Shown here: piece by piece, positions 8,301 to 16,880 of the stretch
Layout of the letters: every line of letters begins with the position of its first letter
Position numbering within the stretch: position 1 is the first letter of the stretch
Source: Arthrobacter ramosus
GTDB lineage: Bacteria > Actinomycetota > Actinomycetes > Actinomycetales > Micrococcaceae
DNA length: 64,000 nt
Assembly: GCF_039535095.1 (NCBI RefSeq)
Contig: NZ_BAAAWN010000001.1
Coordinates: 2,976,001-3,040,000 of the forward strand
Direction: 5' to 3'
Notes under the pieces: model-generated
What the model was told of the DNA's origin: nothing
What the model saw: the letters and a program-made list of their open reading frames with translations, nothing else
The model's database searches: none
Made by a program: the position numbers and the translations under genes

Positions 8301-8813
8301 CTAGCTCACGGCCGGCGCGAAGCCTCCGGTGGATCCAAAGCCGCCGGTGCCGCGCGAGGTGTCGGACAACTCCTCCACGGAAACGAACTGCGCATACTCG
8401 ACGCGCTGGATCACCATTTGAGCAATTCTATCGCCGCGCTTGAGTTCGATTGCGTGGTTTTGGTCGGTATTCAAAAGCGTCACGGAAATTTCACCTCGGT
8501 AGCCGGCATCAACCGTCCCGGGAGCGTTCACCAGAGTGAGCCCGTGCTTGGTTGCCAGCCCTGACCGGGGGTGGATCAGTGCCACAAAGCCGTTCGGCAG
8601 CGCGATTGAGACGCCCGTGGGAACGAGCTTCCGCTCTCCCGGGGCGAGGGATACGTCCGCACGGGCCCGCAAGTCCGCGCCGGCGTCACCGGGGTGGGCG
8701 TACGACGGCGCTTCCAAACCGGCGTCGAGCATTTTCAGTTGGACCTGAAGGGTCGGCGCACCGTATTCGGCGGAGGTGTCTGCTGGGTTGGCTACTGCTG
8801 TCTCGTGGCTCAC
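8301..8813 (-). CDS. dut: Deoxyuridine 5'-triphosphate nucleotidohydrolase (dUTPase)
   Basis: Hydrolyses dUTP to dUMP and pyrophosphate, keeping uracil out of DNA and feeding dTMP synthesis. All five trimeric dUTPase motifs are visible in about 170 residues: HPGDAGADLRA, HPRSGLATKHG, NAPGTVDAGYRGE, RGDRIAQMVI and the C-terminal arm RGTGGFGSTG. Starts are GTG at 8813 (chosen) or GTG at 8819. There is no Shine-Dalgarno, but TAGAAT lies 8 nt upstream of 8813, so translation may be leaderless. The longer frame to 8897 adds non-homologous sequence. Confidence 0.96.
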   Translation of the reverse strand: MSHETAVANPADTSAEYGAPTLQVQLKMLDAGLEAPSYAHPGDAGADLRARADVSLAPGERKLVPTGVSIALPNGFVALIHPRSGLATKHGLTLVNAPGTVDAGYRGEISVTLLNTDQNHAIELKRGDRIAQMVIQRVEYAQFVSVEELSDTSRGTGGFGSTGGFAPAVS

Positions 8814-8821
8814 AGTCACAT

Positions 8822-8827
8822 ATTCTA
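8822..8827 (-). promoter_or_regulatory. -10 hexamer TAGAAT of dut (leaderless candidate)
   Basis: TAGAAT lies on the minus strand 8 nt before the GTG at 8813. No purine-rich ribosome site lies between it and the start. Confidence 0.4.
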
Positions 8828-8912
8828 TCGCCCACGGAATACTCCCGCGGTTGCGGCCGCAGGCCAGTCCCAAAGCATAAAGGAGCGTTAATTCCAAGGG
8901 TCACAGTCCCGA

Positions 8913-8918
8913 TAAGCT
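8913..8918 (+). promoter_or_regulatory. -10 hexamer TAAGCT of DUF3093 gene (leaderless candidate)
   Basis: TAAGCT lies exactly 6 nt before the ATG at 8925. The same hexamer at the same distance occurs before four other genes in this window. Confidence 0.45.
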
Positions 8919-8924
8919 GGTGGC

Positions 8925-9425
8925 ATGCCTGAATCCACTGCCTCCGTACCCGCGCCGCACCATTCCTCGAGTGGAACGGGCGTCCTGTTTACGGAAAAGC
9001 TCTGGCCGTCCCCCTGGATTTGGATTATCGTGGTCGGCTTGTCCGCCGCGGGCATCCTGATGTTCGCGCCGATCAGCATCACCGCGGGAATTATCGCCGC
9101 GCTGGTTCTCTTCGCGATCATGACCACCATGCTGGTGTTGTCCACCCCCGCGATTGTGGTGGACCGGGACACCGTCCAAGTGGGACGCGCCACTATCCAG
9201 CGCGAGTTTGTCGGGGCCGTCACCGCATACCGCAAGGACGAAGCCACCGCGGAGCGCGGCACCCGGCTCCACGGACTGGCGTTCCTGTGCCTCCGCGGCT
9301 GGATAGATCCCGTGGTGCGCATTGAAATCACCGACCCGGCCGACCGCACCCCGTACTGGCTGACATCCACGCGCCGCCCCGAAGAACTTCTGGCAGCGCT
9401 GTCCAAGCAGGCCTCCCGAGGCTAG
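8925..9425 (+). CDS. DUF3093 domain-containing membrane protein
   Basis: 166-residue protein of unknown function. An N-terminal hydrophilic stretch is followed by VLFTEKLWPSPWIWIIVVGL, then two adjacent transmembrane segments (about residues 30-75). The C-terminal soluble domain contains VQVGRATIQREFVGAVTAYR and ends RRPEELLAALSKQ, resembling a PH-like fold. It lies between dut and DUF4193, as at Rv2698. The stop codon is shared with the convergent DUF4193 gene: a single CTAG (9422-9425) ends both. The ATG has TAAGCT six bases upstream, so it may be leaderless. Confidence 0.87.
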   Translation: MPESTASVPAPHHSSSGTGVLFTEKLWPSPWIWIIVVGLSAAGILMFAPISITAGIIAALVLFAIMTTMLVLSTPAIVVDRDTVQVGRATIQREFVGAVTAYRKDEATAERGTRLHGLAFLCLRGWIDPVVRIEITDPADRTPYWLTSTRRPEELLAALSKQASRG

Positions 9426-9721
9426 CTTTCGCATTCCTTGCAGTACAGATGCCCGTCCTTCTCCCGCGCAATCTGGGAGCGGTGTTTGACCAGGAAGCAA
9501 TTGAAACAGGTAAATTCGTCCGCCTGCGGAGGCAGGACCCGGACCAGCAGCTCTTCGCCGGACAAGTCCGCCCCGGGGAGCTCGTAGGCATCTGCCAGGT
9601 CAGTCTCATCGATGTCAACAGCCGATGATGACTGCTTCTCGGTGCGATGAGACTTGAGTTCCTCGATCGAGTCCTCGGTGTCTTCTTCCGTCTTCCGAGG
9701 GGCATCGTAGTCCGTTGCCAT
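9422..9721 (-). CDS. DUF4193 domain-containing protein (two CxxC motifs)
   Basis: 99-residue acidic protein with an N-terminal charged region and a C-terminal putative zinc ribbon formed by CFNC and CKEC, separated by about 20 residues. Actinobacteria carry it next to DUF3093 (Rv2699c position). The function is unknown. The zinc-ribbon fold and acidic N-terminus would fit an RNA-polymerase- or nucleic-acid-associated small protein, but that is inference. AAGGG lies just before the ATG. The stop is shared through CTAG with the convergent DUF3093 gene. Confidence 0.9.
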   Translation of the reverse strand: MATDYDAPRKTEEDTEDSIEELKSHRTEKQSSSAVDIDETDLADAYELPGADLSGEELLVRVLPPQADEFTCFNCFLVKHRSQIAREKDGHLYCKECES

Positions 9722-10004
9722 GGTCCCTTCTTCGTTCTCCCTTGTACTTCACGCAGGGCTTGCGGTCCTGTCGACCAGAGCCTGCTCCGGTCTAAGGATG
9801 TAACGCAGCAGGCCGCTTTTTTGTGCCCGATACCGGGCAGATTGTCCTCCCGGCAGACTCGAATGTCCATACCCCGGTTCCGATCGCCTGCCCAGAGAAT
9901 GCCGGAAATCGCGGAATATCGCGGCGCGCCCTTTGTCCTAGTAGGAAAAGGCCGTAGCGGGTGGCAGAGTTTCGAATGTCAGATAGGCCATGGTGGAGGA
10001 TTTT
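9722..10004. other. Divergent intergenic region DUF4193 / sepH
   Basis: About 280 bp holding the promoters of two divergent genes. I see no convincing -35/-10 pair, RNA gene or small coding frame. A small CCCG/CGGG inverted repeat near 9826-9838 is the only structure seen. Confidence 0.4.
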
Positions 10005-11375
10005 ATGCGGGATCTACGGCTGGTTGGCGTCCACGACGACGGCGGACATCTCCTGTTGAGCGGTACCGGCGGCGAGATGTTCCAGCTTCCGATTGATGAG
10101 GCGTTGCGGGTTGCAGCGAGCCGGACACCTGCCCAGGTGGCCGCACGCGCTTCCATTACGCCCGTCGCCATGTCCCCCCGTGACATTCAGTCACGTATCC
10201 GCAGCGGCGCTACAGCCGCGGAAGTGGCGGAGCTGTCAGGCCTGCCGCTCGCCAACGTGCAGCGCTATGAGGGTCCGGTGCTTGCCGAGCGCGAGTACAT
10301 CGCCCAGCAGGCCCGCAAAGTCGAAGTCGCTGCCCCGGCCCCCGGCCAGGACACCTACCGCGCGGCGTTCGGCGACGAACCCGCAAGCCTGGGCGAAATG
10401 GTTGCACACCGGCTCAGGGCCCACGGGATCGATTCCTCTACGGTGGAATGGGATTCCTGGCGCAGGATCGATGGCACGTGGACCGTCGTCGCACGCTTCG
10501 AAACCAAGCCAGGCAGCCTGGAAAGCATCGGCGAAGAGCCACCCGCGATGTGGACCTTCCATCCCGCCCGCAAATCCATCCAGAATGCCAACCGCTGGGC
10601 CCAGCAGCTCAGCGAACTGGAACCCCTTGATGGACCTGTACCGGCCCGGCGGCTCGCGGCCGTCTCCGACCGGCCTTTTGACTTCGAGGCCGACGCCGGG
10701 ACCGCCGCCCGTGCGGCCGCTGCCGCTGCGACGAAGGAAGCCGATGGGCTCCTTGACATGTTGCGCTCGCGTCGCGGACAGAGACTGGGACTTGACGAAG
10801 ACAGTGACGACGCTTTGGCGCTGCTTCTGAGCAGCGGCGTTCCGGCTGCGCATCCGCGGCCCGGCGACATCGAAGACGGACTTGCGGACAGCGAAACAGG
10901 CGACCAAGAGCCAGCCGACACAGACACGGACGAGCCGGTTGAAGCCGAACCCGCCGCCAGCCGCCGTGACGCGCGTGCATCCATGCTGTCGCGGCTGAGC
11001 CTGGCCCCGAAGCATGACGACACGGAAGACGACTCCCTCCATCTTCACGACGGCGTCAGCACGGACACCCGTGAAATCACGGTGATCCCCGGTGCCCTGC
11101 GCCCTGTGACCATGTTGCGCGGCAGGAACGACAACGACACGCAGACCGGCCAGGACGAGGCACGAACCCCGGGAGCAGCATCACCGCGGGCGGGCCTGGA
11201 CGAACTGCTCGGCGGGGCTCCCCGGCGGGAACGCGAAGAGCCGAAGCCCAGCCGTGCCGGCCAGAAGGATGAAGAATCTTCCGACGCGGGGGCGGCCGAG
11301 CGCCAGCCGTCACGGCCCAAGCGCTCCAGTATTCCCAGCTGGGATGAAATCGTCTTCGGGACGCGCGGAGACTAG
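10005..11375 (+). CDS. sepH: Cell-division protein SepH (DUF3071)
   Basis: Actinobacterial septation protein that, in Streptomyces and mycobacteria, stimulates FtsZ assembly at the division site. The N-terminal ~65 residues (MRDLRLVGVHDDGGHLLLSG) form the conserved domain, followed by the helix-turn-helix-like segment TAAEVAELSGLPLANVQRYEGPVLAERE. The remainder is long, acidic and disordered, with a basic tail. ATG at 10005 is preferred over 9990 because GGAGGA lies four to ten bases before it and homologues begin here. Total length is 456 residues. It is divergent from DUF4193 and convergent with the thymidine kinase gene. Confidence 0.92.
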   Translation: MRDLRLVGVHDDGGHLLLSGTGGEMFQLPIDEALRVAASRTPAQVAARASITPVAMSPRDIQSRIRSGATAAEVAELSGLPLANVQRYEGPVLAEREYIAQQARKVEVAAPAPGQDTYRAAFGDEPASLGEMVAHRLRAHGIDSSTVEWDSWRRIDGTWTVVARFETKPGSLESIGEEPPAMWTFHPARKSIQNANRWAQQLSELEPLDGPVPARRLAAVSDRPFDFEADAGTAARAAAAAATKEADGLLDMLRSRRGQRLGLDEDSDDALALLLSSGVPAAHPRPGDIEDGLADSETGDQEPADTDTDEPVEAEPAASRRDARASMLSRLSLAPKHDDTEDDSLHLHDGVSTDTREITVIPGALRPVTMLRGRNDNDTQTGQDEARTPGAASPRAGLDELLGGAPRREREEPKPSRAGQKDEESSDAGAAERQPSRPKRSSIPSWDEIVFGTRGD

Positions 11376-11398
11376 GCAGTTTTCAGTTCGTTGCGGCT

Positions 11399-12115
11399 TC
11401 AGCTAGCGCCGTGCCAAAGGCAAGCGTCGACGTCGAACGGCAGCAACTGATCCCGGCTCGCCATGAGGTTGGCCCCGTGTGCCGTGACCCGGCGCATGTA
11501 GTGCCTGCGGCATAGGGTCTCGTATCCGACGACCGGGTGCGACGCGTCGACTTGCTCCGGGGTAGCTTCCGCCCTGTCGGCATCCCTGGCAACGTCTCCC
11601 ACCACGACCTGCTCGCCTTCGACCACCATGATGCCGTCCACGGTCCGCGCATTGTGTGTTGCCCGGCGGCCGCACCAACAGAGGGCTTCGACCTGCAGGA
11701 CCTGGACCCTGTCCGCGAGCTCCACGAAACGCTGGGATCCGGGGAACAGCCGGGTGCGGAAGTCGGACGTGATTCCGAATGCGAACACGTCGACGCCCAT
11801 CTCATCAACCACGCGCGCCAGCTGTTCCACTTGCCCGGGTGAGTAGAACTGGGCTTCATCACAGATCAGGTAGTCCACCTTGAGGCCCGTGGTCCGGCGT
11901 CGGACAACTTCGTCCCAGAAATCGGTGGTGTCAATGACTTCCACGGCGTCCGTCTGGAGCCCGAGCCGGCTGGAGATGACGGAGCCGCCGGCGCGGTCGT
12001 TGCAACTGAAGCGCACCCCGCCCCGGCCGCGTGCACGGTGGTTGTAGTCCATCTGCAAAGCAAGGGTGGACTTGCCGCAGTCCATGGTTCCGGAGAAGAA
12101 AATAAGCTCAGCCAC
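11399..12115 (-). CDS. tdk: Thymidine kinase (type II)
   Basis: Salvage enzyme that phosphorylates thymidine to dTMP with ATP. The P-loop GTMDCGKST is at residues ~9-17 and the Walker-B-like lid motif DEAQFY at ~98-103. A zinc-binding cysteine pair (CWC) and the C-terminal LCRRHY supply the structural zinc site, and a thymidine-binding tyrosine lies in VVGYETLCRRHY. Length (238) is slightly longer than the usual ~200. The start overlaps the end of the phosphodiesterase-like gene by 8 bp, so DUF5998, phosphodiesterase and tdk form a translationally coupled set. Confidence 0.96.
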   Translation of the reverse strand: MAELIFFSGTMDCGKSTLALQMDYNHRARGRGGVRFSCNDRAGGSVISSRLGLQTDAVEVIDTTDFWDEVVRRRTTGLKVDYLICDEAQFYSPGQVEQLARVVDEMGVDVFAFGITSDFRTRLFPGSQRFVELADRVQVLQVEALCWCGRRATHNARTVDGIMVVEGEQVVVGDVARDADRAEATPEQVDASHPVVGYETLCRRHYMRRVTAHGANLMASRDQLLPFDVDACLWHGAS

Positions 12116-13337
12116 GGCGGCCCTTGGGACCTCCGGCTTGGAAGCAAAGCAGCGGAACTTCGCGCTCCGCCTTGGTCAGCGAACCATGTTGCCCCACCAC
12201 CTCCAAAGCAGTCGGACGGACGCGGCGGACGTCGTAGAGCGCCAAAGTGTCCCGGGCGGCGATCATGACGTCCCCGATCCGGGGGGAAACCTCTGCTCGG
12301 AAGACCCCGAAGAGTCCGGCGTCAAGGGCCTGCTCGCGGGTGAAGGCCCAGATCCGCTCGCCGAAGCGGGCGCGCCAGGCATCCAACAGGGCTTCCCGGT
12401 GACGCGATCCGGCGTCGGGTTCGAGGTACAGGTGGACCATGCGCGGCTCGCCTGCCGTGTGCCGGACCCCGGCGATAAGGGCGGGATCGGCGGAGTAGTC
12501 GATGCGCTGTGACTCGGGGACGTCGAGCATTCCATGGTCGCCGGTGAGCAGGATGGTTGTCCCCGCGGGCAGTGCGGCAGAGAGCCTCTTGACCGTTGAA
12601 TCGATTTCTTCGAGCTGGTGCTCCCAGCGATCGGACTGGCAGCCGTAGCGGTGCCCGGCTTTGTCCAGTTCATTGACGTAAAAGTACATAAGCGAGGCGG
12701 TTCCCGCGGCCATTTCCTCCCCCGCCGCTGCCGTCCGGGCGTGGAGCGAACTGCCGCCCACGAACCGGCTTCCCCGGAGCGCCGCGCGCGTCATCGGTGA
12801 CGCACCGAACTGGGGCAGGCTCACTGTGACGACGTCGGCGTCAGCAGCCACGCGTTCGAAAATTGTCGGGAAGGGCTGCCAGCGCAGGGGGTCGACTCCA
12901 GCGTCCCAATTGCCGAGCAGGTTGACTACCTTGTCCTGGTCAGGATCCAGGACGTCATAGCCCACCATGCCGTGTTCACCGGGCGTACGGCCGGTTCCAA
13001 GGCTGGCCAAGGACGATGCCGTGGTGGAAGGAAAAGCCGAATCAAGCCACACCGGGACGGCTCCCTGTCCCGAATTCGCAATTGACCTCAGAAACGGGGT
13101 GTGAGCGGCCTTCTGCTTCAGAAGATTGCGCCCCAGGCCATCAGCGAGAACCACGCACACGCGTTGCGATGCAGGCAATTGCAGTTTGTTTTCGAAGCCC
13201 GGCAGGCCCATGCTCGCTGCGGCGCTGGTGAAGACCTCGGCGATCGATTTGCTGCCATACAGCGGCGCGCCGGGAAGCTCAGGGAGGGCGCTCGAAACGG
13301 GGACGGTTTCCTGGGCGACGGGTTCCGAAGTCGCCAT
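12108..13337 (-). CDS. Alkaline-phosphatase superfamily nucleotide pyrophosphatase/phosphodiesterase
   Basis: 409-residue hydrolase of the type I phosphodiesterase/NPP branch. Expected metal ligands and nucleophile are visible: VVLADGLGRN (metal Asp), SAFPSTTASSLASLGTGRTPGEHGM (nucleophile Thr), NELDKAGHRYG (Asp and His) and LTGDHGMLDVP (Asp-His). The substrate is unknown. ATG at 13337 is chosen because it overlaps the DUF5998 stop by one base (TGATG); the longer frame runs back into that gene. No signal peptide is visible, so it is probably cytosolic. Confidence 0.9.
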   Translation of the reverse strand: MATSEPVAQETVPVSSALPELPGAPLYGSKSIAEVFTSAAASMGLPGFENKLQLPASQRVCVVLADGLGRNLLKQKAAHTPFLRSIANSGQGAVPVWLDSAFPSTTASSLASLGTGRTPGEHGMVGYDVLDPDQDKVVNLLGNWDAGVDPLRWQPFPTIFERVAADADVVTVSLPQFGASPMTRAALRGSRFVGGSSLHARTAAAGEEMAAGTASLMYFYVNELDKAGHRYGCQSDRWEHQLEEIDSTVKRLSAALPAGTTILLTGDHGMLDVPESQRIDYSADPALIAGVRHTAGEPRMVHLYLEPDAGSRHREALLDAWRARFGERIWAFTREQALDAGLFGVFRAEVSPRIGDVMIAARDTLALYDVRRVRPTALEVVGQHGSLTKAEREVPLLCFQAGGPKGRRG

Positions 13338-14065
13338 CAGCGCTGGTGCCCGCGGCTCAGCCTGTTGCCGAAGACGCCCGAGCGGAGTCGTGGAGCGGAG
13401 ATGGTGCCCGGGTGGGCTGAGGGCCCGGGAGCGCCTGTGTTCACAGCCCGCAGCGCGCGGGCGAAGACCTTCGCGTCCTGGACAGCCCTGGGTCCGTCGG
13501 CCTCGGAACTGATCCGCAGCACGATGTCCTCCTGGGAGATGGTGCCCGTGTATCCATGGTCGGCTTCGCACTGGGGATCGCCGCAACTGGCGGGTCCCAC
13601 ATCCAGGCGCTGGCCTCCTGACCAGGCAATGGACAGGGTCAGCTCCCTGACGGGGTCGCTTGGAGTGTAGTTCTGCGGCTGCGCATACATGTAGCTCAGG
13701 ACCACCGAGCGGATTTGTGCCACGGGCACGGACTCCGTGGAAATCTGGGCGACGATCTGCTCGCCCGCTTCGTCAAGCTGCTGGTCGTCGACGTGGGTGA
13801 TCACCAGCATGTCCTCGGTGAGGACCAGGACCGTGATGTGCCGCCGGACCTCGGCACGGTCGAAATGCGTTTCCAAATGCACCAGGTGCGCAAGGCAGTC
13901 GCGCCCGTCCAAGGCATCGGCCACAACATCGGCAACAAGGACAGGATAGAAACCGGCCCGTTGAAGTGCCTGGTCCAGGCTCTGCCCCTGCGAGCTGTGG
14001 TTGTGTGCTGCATGGTGCCCGGTGGTAGCCGGACCGGACGGAGGCGTCGGGGACTTCGAGCTCAT
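13337..14065 (-). CDS. DUF5998 family protein
   Basis: 242-residue protein of unknown function restricted to actinobacteria. After a 25-residue Ser/Thr/Pro/His-rich leader it contains LQRAGFYPVLVADVVADALDG, HLVHLETHFDRAEVRRHITVLVLTEDMLVITHVDD and a two-cysteine segment (CGDPQCEADH) that could bind metal. It is the first gene of the set with the phosphodiesterase-like protein and tdk, and its TGA overlaps the next ATG. A GGGGGA purine run lies directly before the ATG. Confidence 0.85.
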   Translation of the reverse strand: MSSKSPTPPSGPATTGHHAAHNHSSQGQSLDQALQRAGFYPVLVADVVADALDGRDCLAHLVHLETHFDRAEVRRHITVLVLTEDMLVITHVDDQQLDEAGEQIVAQISTESVPVAQIRSVVLSYMYAQPQNYTPSDPVRELTLSIAWSGGQRLDVGPASCGDPQCEADHGYTGTISQEDIVLRISSEADGPRAVQDAKVFARALRAVNTGAPGPSAHPGTISAPRLRSGVFGNRLSRGHQR

Positions 14066-14132
14066 TCCCCCATTTTCACAGATCGGCTGGGGACTTCATA
14101 ACCGTCCGGCCCTGCGGCGGCCAACCGTCAGC

Positions 14133-16826
14133 TCAGCCGAGCATCGCACGGCGGGCGCTGTCCGTACGCTGTGCGGCGTTCCCGATCCACACCTCGGCGG
14201 CAAGGATTTTCGCGCCCCGGGTCCCGGCCAGGACGGGATTGAACTCCACCAGGGCAATCTCGGGGTGTTCATCCTTGAGGCGGACCAGCCGTGCTCCCAG
14301 GTCTTCGAGGGCCGCCACATCCACCGCAGGCAGCCCTTCGTAGCCGAACAGTTTCAGGGAAGCCCGGGGTGCCCTGATGAAGTCGTGGAGATCGGTGGAG
14401 GACAAGGGAGGCACCCGGTGCGCCCAGTCGTCCAGGAGGTTCACGGCGTCTCCCGCCAAACCGAAGGACACCACGGGCCCCAGGAGAGGATCCTCGATGG
14501 CCCGGAACGTGCAGGCCTGCCCCACGGAAACCATGGCCTGCACCTCTATGGCCGATGAACCGTAGGGCTCAAGGGCGCGACGCATCTGCGCGATGTTGCG
14601 CCGCAGCGAGTCCGCGTCCTCGATGTCCAGCCGCACGCCTCCCAGGTCCAGGCGATGCCGGAGGGCAGGATCCGTGGTCTTGAGCACCACGGGCCAGCCG
14701 AGCCGTTCGGCAGCGGCGACCGCATCGTCGTCGCTCTCGAACACAGCTGAGGGCACCACCGGGATGCCGTAGCGGGACAGCAGCGCGGCCGATTCGCCGT
14801 CGTCGAGCCGGAGCAATTGTTCCCCCGGGACAGAAGACAGGAGCCGTTCGATGTGTTCGCGGGTACCCTCGCGGTCGCAACCCGCAGGCTCAACGAACAT
14901 GCCCTGGTCCCGGTCCAGCCACTTCGCGTAACGGACCACTGCCGCCAAGGCCGCCACCGCGCTGCCCGCGCTGGAGTAGCAAGGAAGGGACGGCCCGGAT
15001 TCTACGTTTGGGGAGAGCAATCCATCCAGCTGCACGGAAGTATCGAGGATCCCTGTGAAGGCTGCCACGACCGGCTTGCCAGCCTCTGCCGCGCATTCGG
15101 CGAGCACTCCCGCGATCGCTTCCATCGTGAGGCTGCGGGACGGCACCATGGCCGCCACCACCGCATGCACGGAATCGTCCGCAAGATTCGTCCGGAGGCT
15201 GCGCCGCAGCCCTTCCCGCGATGCGGACATCCCCGCGTCCAGGTCCACGTCGGTGACGATCCTGTCGACGACGAGTCCGTGGGGCGCCGCGTTGTCCGCC
15301 ACGACCTTCCCGAAGGCCGCGGAATTGCTGTAGACGGCGAGCGCCGGGCCCTTGGGCAGGGGCTGGCTGGAAACGATCTGCGCCACATCCATGAGCTGTT
15401 CGATCGTTTCGACGGCGATGACCCCGGCTTGGCGCATCATCGCGTCCAGGGCCGCCACAGGCGCCAGCGTGGTCCTGACGACATGCCCCGGCGGAAGGCG
15501 CAGCCCGGTGACATCCGATTTGGCAACGATGACCGGTTTGCTCCGCGACAAACGGCGGGCCAGGCGGGAGAACTTGCGGGGATTGCCGATCGACTCCAAG
15601 TAGAGCCCGACGGCGACGGTATCGGGATCGTCTTCCCAGAACTGCATGACGTCGTTTCCGGAGATATCGGCGCGGTTTCCGGCGGACAGGAACGAGGAAA
15701 GGCCCAGTCCCCGGCGGCTCGCCGCGGCGTAGACGGAAACCCCGATGGCGGCGGATTGCGAAAAGAGCCCCAATCCCCCGCGCCGGGGAAGGCTCGGGGC
15801 CATCGACGCGTTGAGTGAAACCTCCGGATTCGTGTTCACGATCCCCAGGGACTCCGGGCCGATCACGCGCATCCCATAGGACCTGGCTTGGCGCACCAGC
15901 TCGCGCTGCTTACGCAGCCCCCGCTCGCCGTCGTCCGCGTAGCCGGCTGTGGCGACCACCAGGCCTTTGACCCCGGCCACCCCGCACTCGTCCACGACTT
16001 TCGGCACTTCCTCGTAAGGGACCGCGATGATGGCGAGCTGCACCGGTCCGGGGACGTCGGCGATCCGGGCGAAGGACTTCATGCCGGCCAGTTCGAATGC
16101 TTCAGGGTTGACCGCATAGACCGCGCCGGTGAAGCCACCCTCCAGGATGTGTTCAAGCAACTGGTGCCCGACGGTCCCCCACCGGCGGCTGGCGCCCACT
16201 ACCGCGATCGACGACGGCGCCAGCAAGTCCCGTACGCTGCGGGCCTCGGCGCGGTGTTCCCGCGATTCCATGACGGCCAGGGATTTTGCGGTGGGGTCGA
16301 TGTTGAATTCGACGCTGACGACGCCGTCGTCGAATTTGCGCACAAGCTCGTAGCCGGCATCAGCGAAGACCCGGAGCATTTTGCGGTTCTCGGGCAGGAC
16401 CTCGGCCGTGAAGCGGCGGATGCCGTTCTCCCGGGCAGCCGCAGCCAAGTGCTCGAGCAGGATGGAGCCGATGCCCCGGCCTTGCTGGACATCGGAAATA
16501 TTGAAGGCCACTTCGGCTTCGGTGGGATCATCAAACCGGTCGTACCGGCCGACGCCCACGATCTCTCCGCCGATGGTGATGACGAACGCCACCCTGTCCT
16601 TGTGGTCCACCTCGGTGAAGCGGCGAAGTTCCTTGCTGGAGAGCCTCGACTTGAACGAGAAGAACCGCATGTAGATGGAAGTCTCGGACTGCGCCGTGTG
16701 GAAGGCCTGGAGCGCGTCGGCATCTTCGGGTGAAATAGGTCTCAAATGGGCCGTTCCGCCGTCGCGAAGCACGACATCGGCCTCCCAATATTCCGGATAT
16801 ACGCCGGCGCCGGGCTGATCCACCAT
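14133..16826 (-). CDS. GNAT acetyltransferase fused to NDP-forming acyl-CoA synthetase-like domains (PatA-like)
   Basis: Probable protein-lysine acyltransferase that tunes acyl-CoA-forming enzymes. Domains of the 897-residue protein: GNAT at about residues 15-175 (acetyl-CoA loop QQGRGIGSILLEHL); CoA-binding Rossmann domain from about 205 (SIAVVGASRRWGTVGHQLLE); succinyl-CoA-ligase-like flavodoxin domains at about 320-640; ATP-grasp at about 685-890 (LSRYGIPVVPSAV). The GNAT-first order is that of Streptomyces lividans PatA, the reverse of Salmonella Pat. A histidine (about residue 448) sits where the phospho-His is expected, but its usual glycine-rich HTGALAG context is replaced by HVVRTTLAP. 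The ATG has TAGGCT six bases upstream and no Shine-Dalgarno. Confidence 0.88.
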   Translation of the reverse strand: MVDQPGAGVYPEYWEADVVLRDGGTAHLRPISPEDADALQAFHTAQSETSIYMRFFSFKSRLSSKELRRFTEVDHKDRVAFVITIGGEIVGVGRYDRFDDPTEAEVAFNISDVQQGRGIGSILLEHLAAAARENGIRRFTAEVLPENRKMLRVFADAGYELVRKFDDGVVSVEFNIDPTAKSLAVMESREHRAEARSVRDLLAPSSIAVVGASRRWGTVGHQLLEHILEGGFTGAVYAVNPEAFELAGMKSFARIADVPGPVQLAIIAVPYEEVPKVVDECGVAGVKGLVVATAGYADDGERGLRKQRELVRQARSYGMRVIGPESLGIVNTNPEVSLNASMAPSLPRRGGLGLFSQSAAIGVSVYAAASRRGLGLSSFLSAGNRADISGNDVMQFWEDDPDTVAVGLYLESIGNPRKFSRLARRLSRSKPVIVAKSDVTGLRLPPGHVVRTTLAPVAALDAMMRQAGVIAVETIEQLMDVAQIVSSQPLPKGPALAVYSNSAAFGKVVADNAAPHGLVVDRIVTDVDLDAGMSASREGLRRSLRTNLADDSVHAVVAAMVPSRSLTMEAIAGVLAECAAEAGKPVVAAFTGILDTSVQLDGLLSPNVESGPSLPCYSSAGSAVAALAAVVRYAKWLDRDQGMFVEPAGCDREGTREHIERLLSSVPGEQLLRLDDGESAALLSRYGIPVVPSAVFESDDDAVAAAERLGWPVVLKTTDPALRHRLDLGGVRLDIEDADSLRRNIAQMRRALEPYGSSAIEVQAMVSVGQACTFRAIEDPLLGPVVSFGLAGDAVNLLDDWAHRVPPLSSTDLHDFIRAPRASLKLFGYEGLPAVDVAALEDLGARLVRLKDEHPEIALVEFNPVLAGTRGAKILAAEVWIGNAAQRTDSARRAMLG

Positions 16827-16829
16827 AGG

Positions 16830-16844
16830 CTTAGCCTAGCTAAG
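16830..16844. repeat. 15-bp palindrome at the PatA-like promoter
   Basis: CTTAGC-CTA-GCTAAG is a perfect inverted repeat covering the putative -10 hexamer TAGGCT (minus strand, 16833-16838), which lies 6 nt before the ATG at 16826. It could be an operator. It resembles half of a DtxR box, but the spacing does not fit. Confidence 0.4.
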
Positions 16845-16880
16845 TCTTCCGCAGTACACGTTTAAGGATCCACCGACTCC

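Noticed and set aside
16830..16844. Iron-box reading of the CTTAGC-CTA-GCTAAG palindrome
   Set aside because: It shares TTAGCCTA with the DtxR consensus, but the outer arms are out of register; kept only as an unassigned palindrome.
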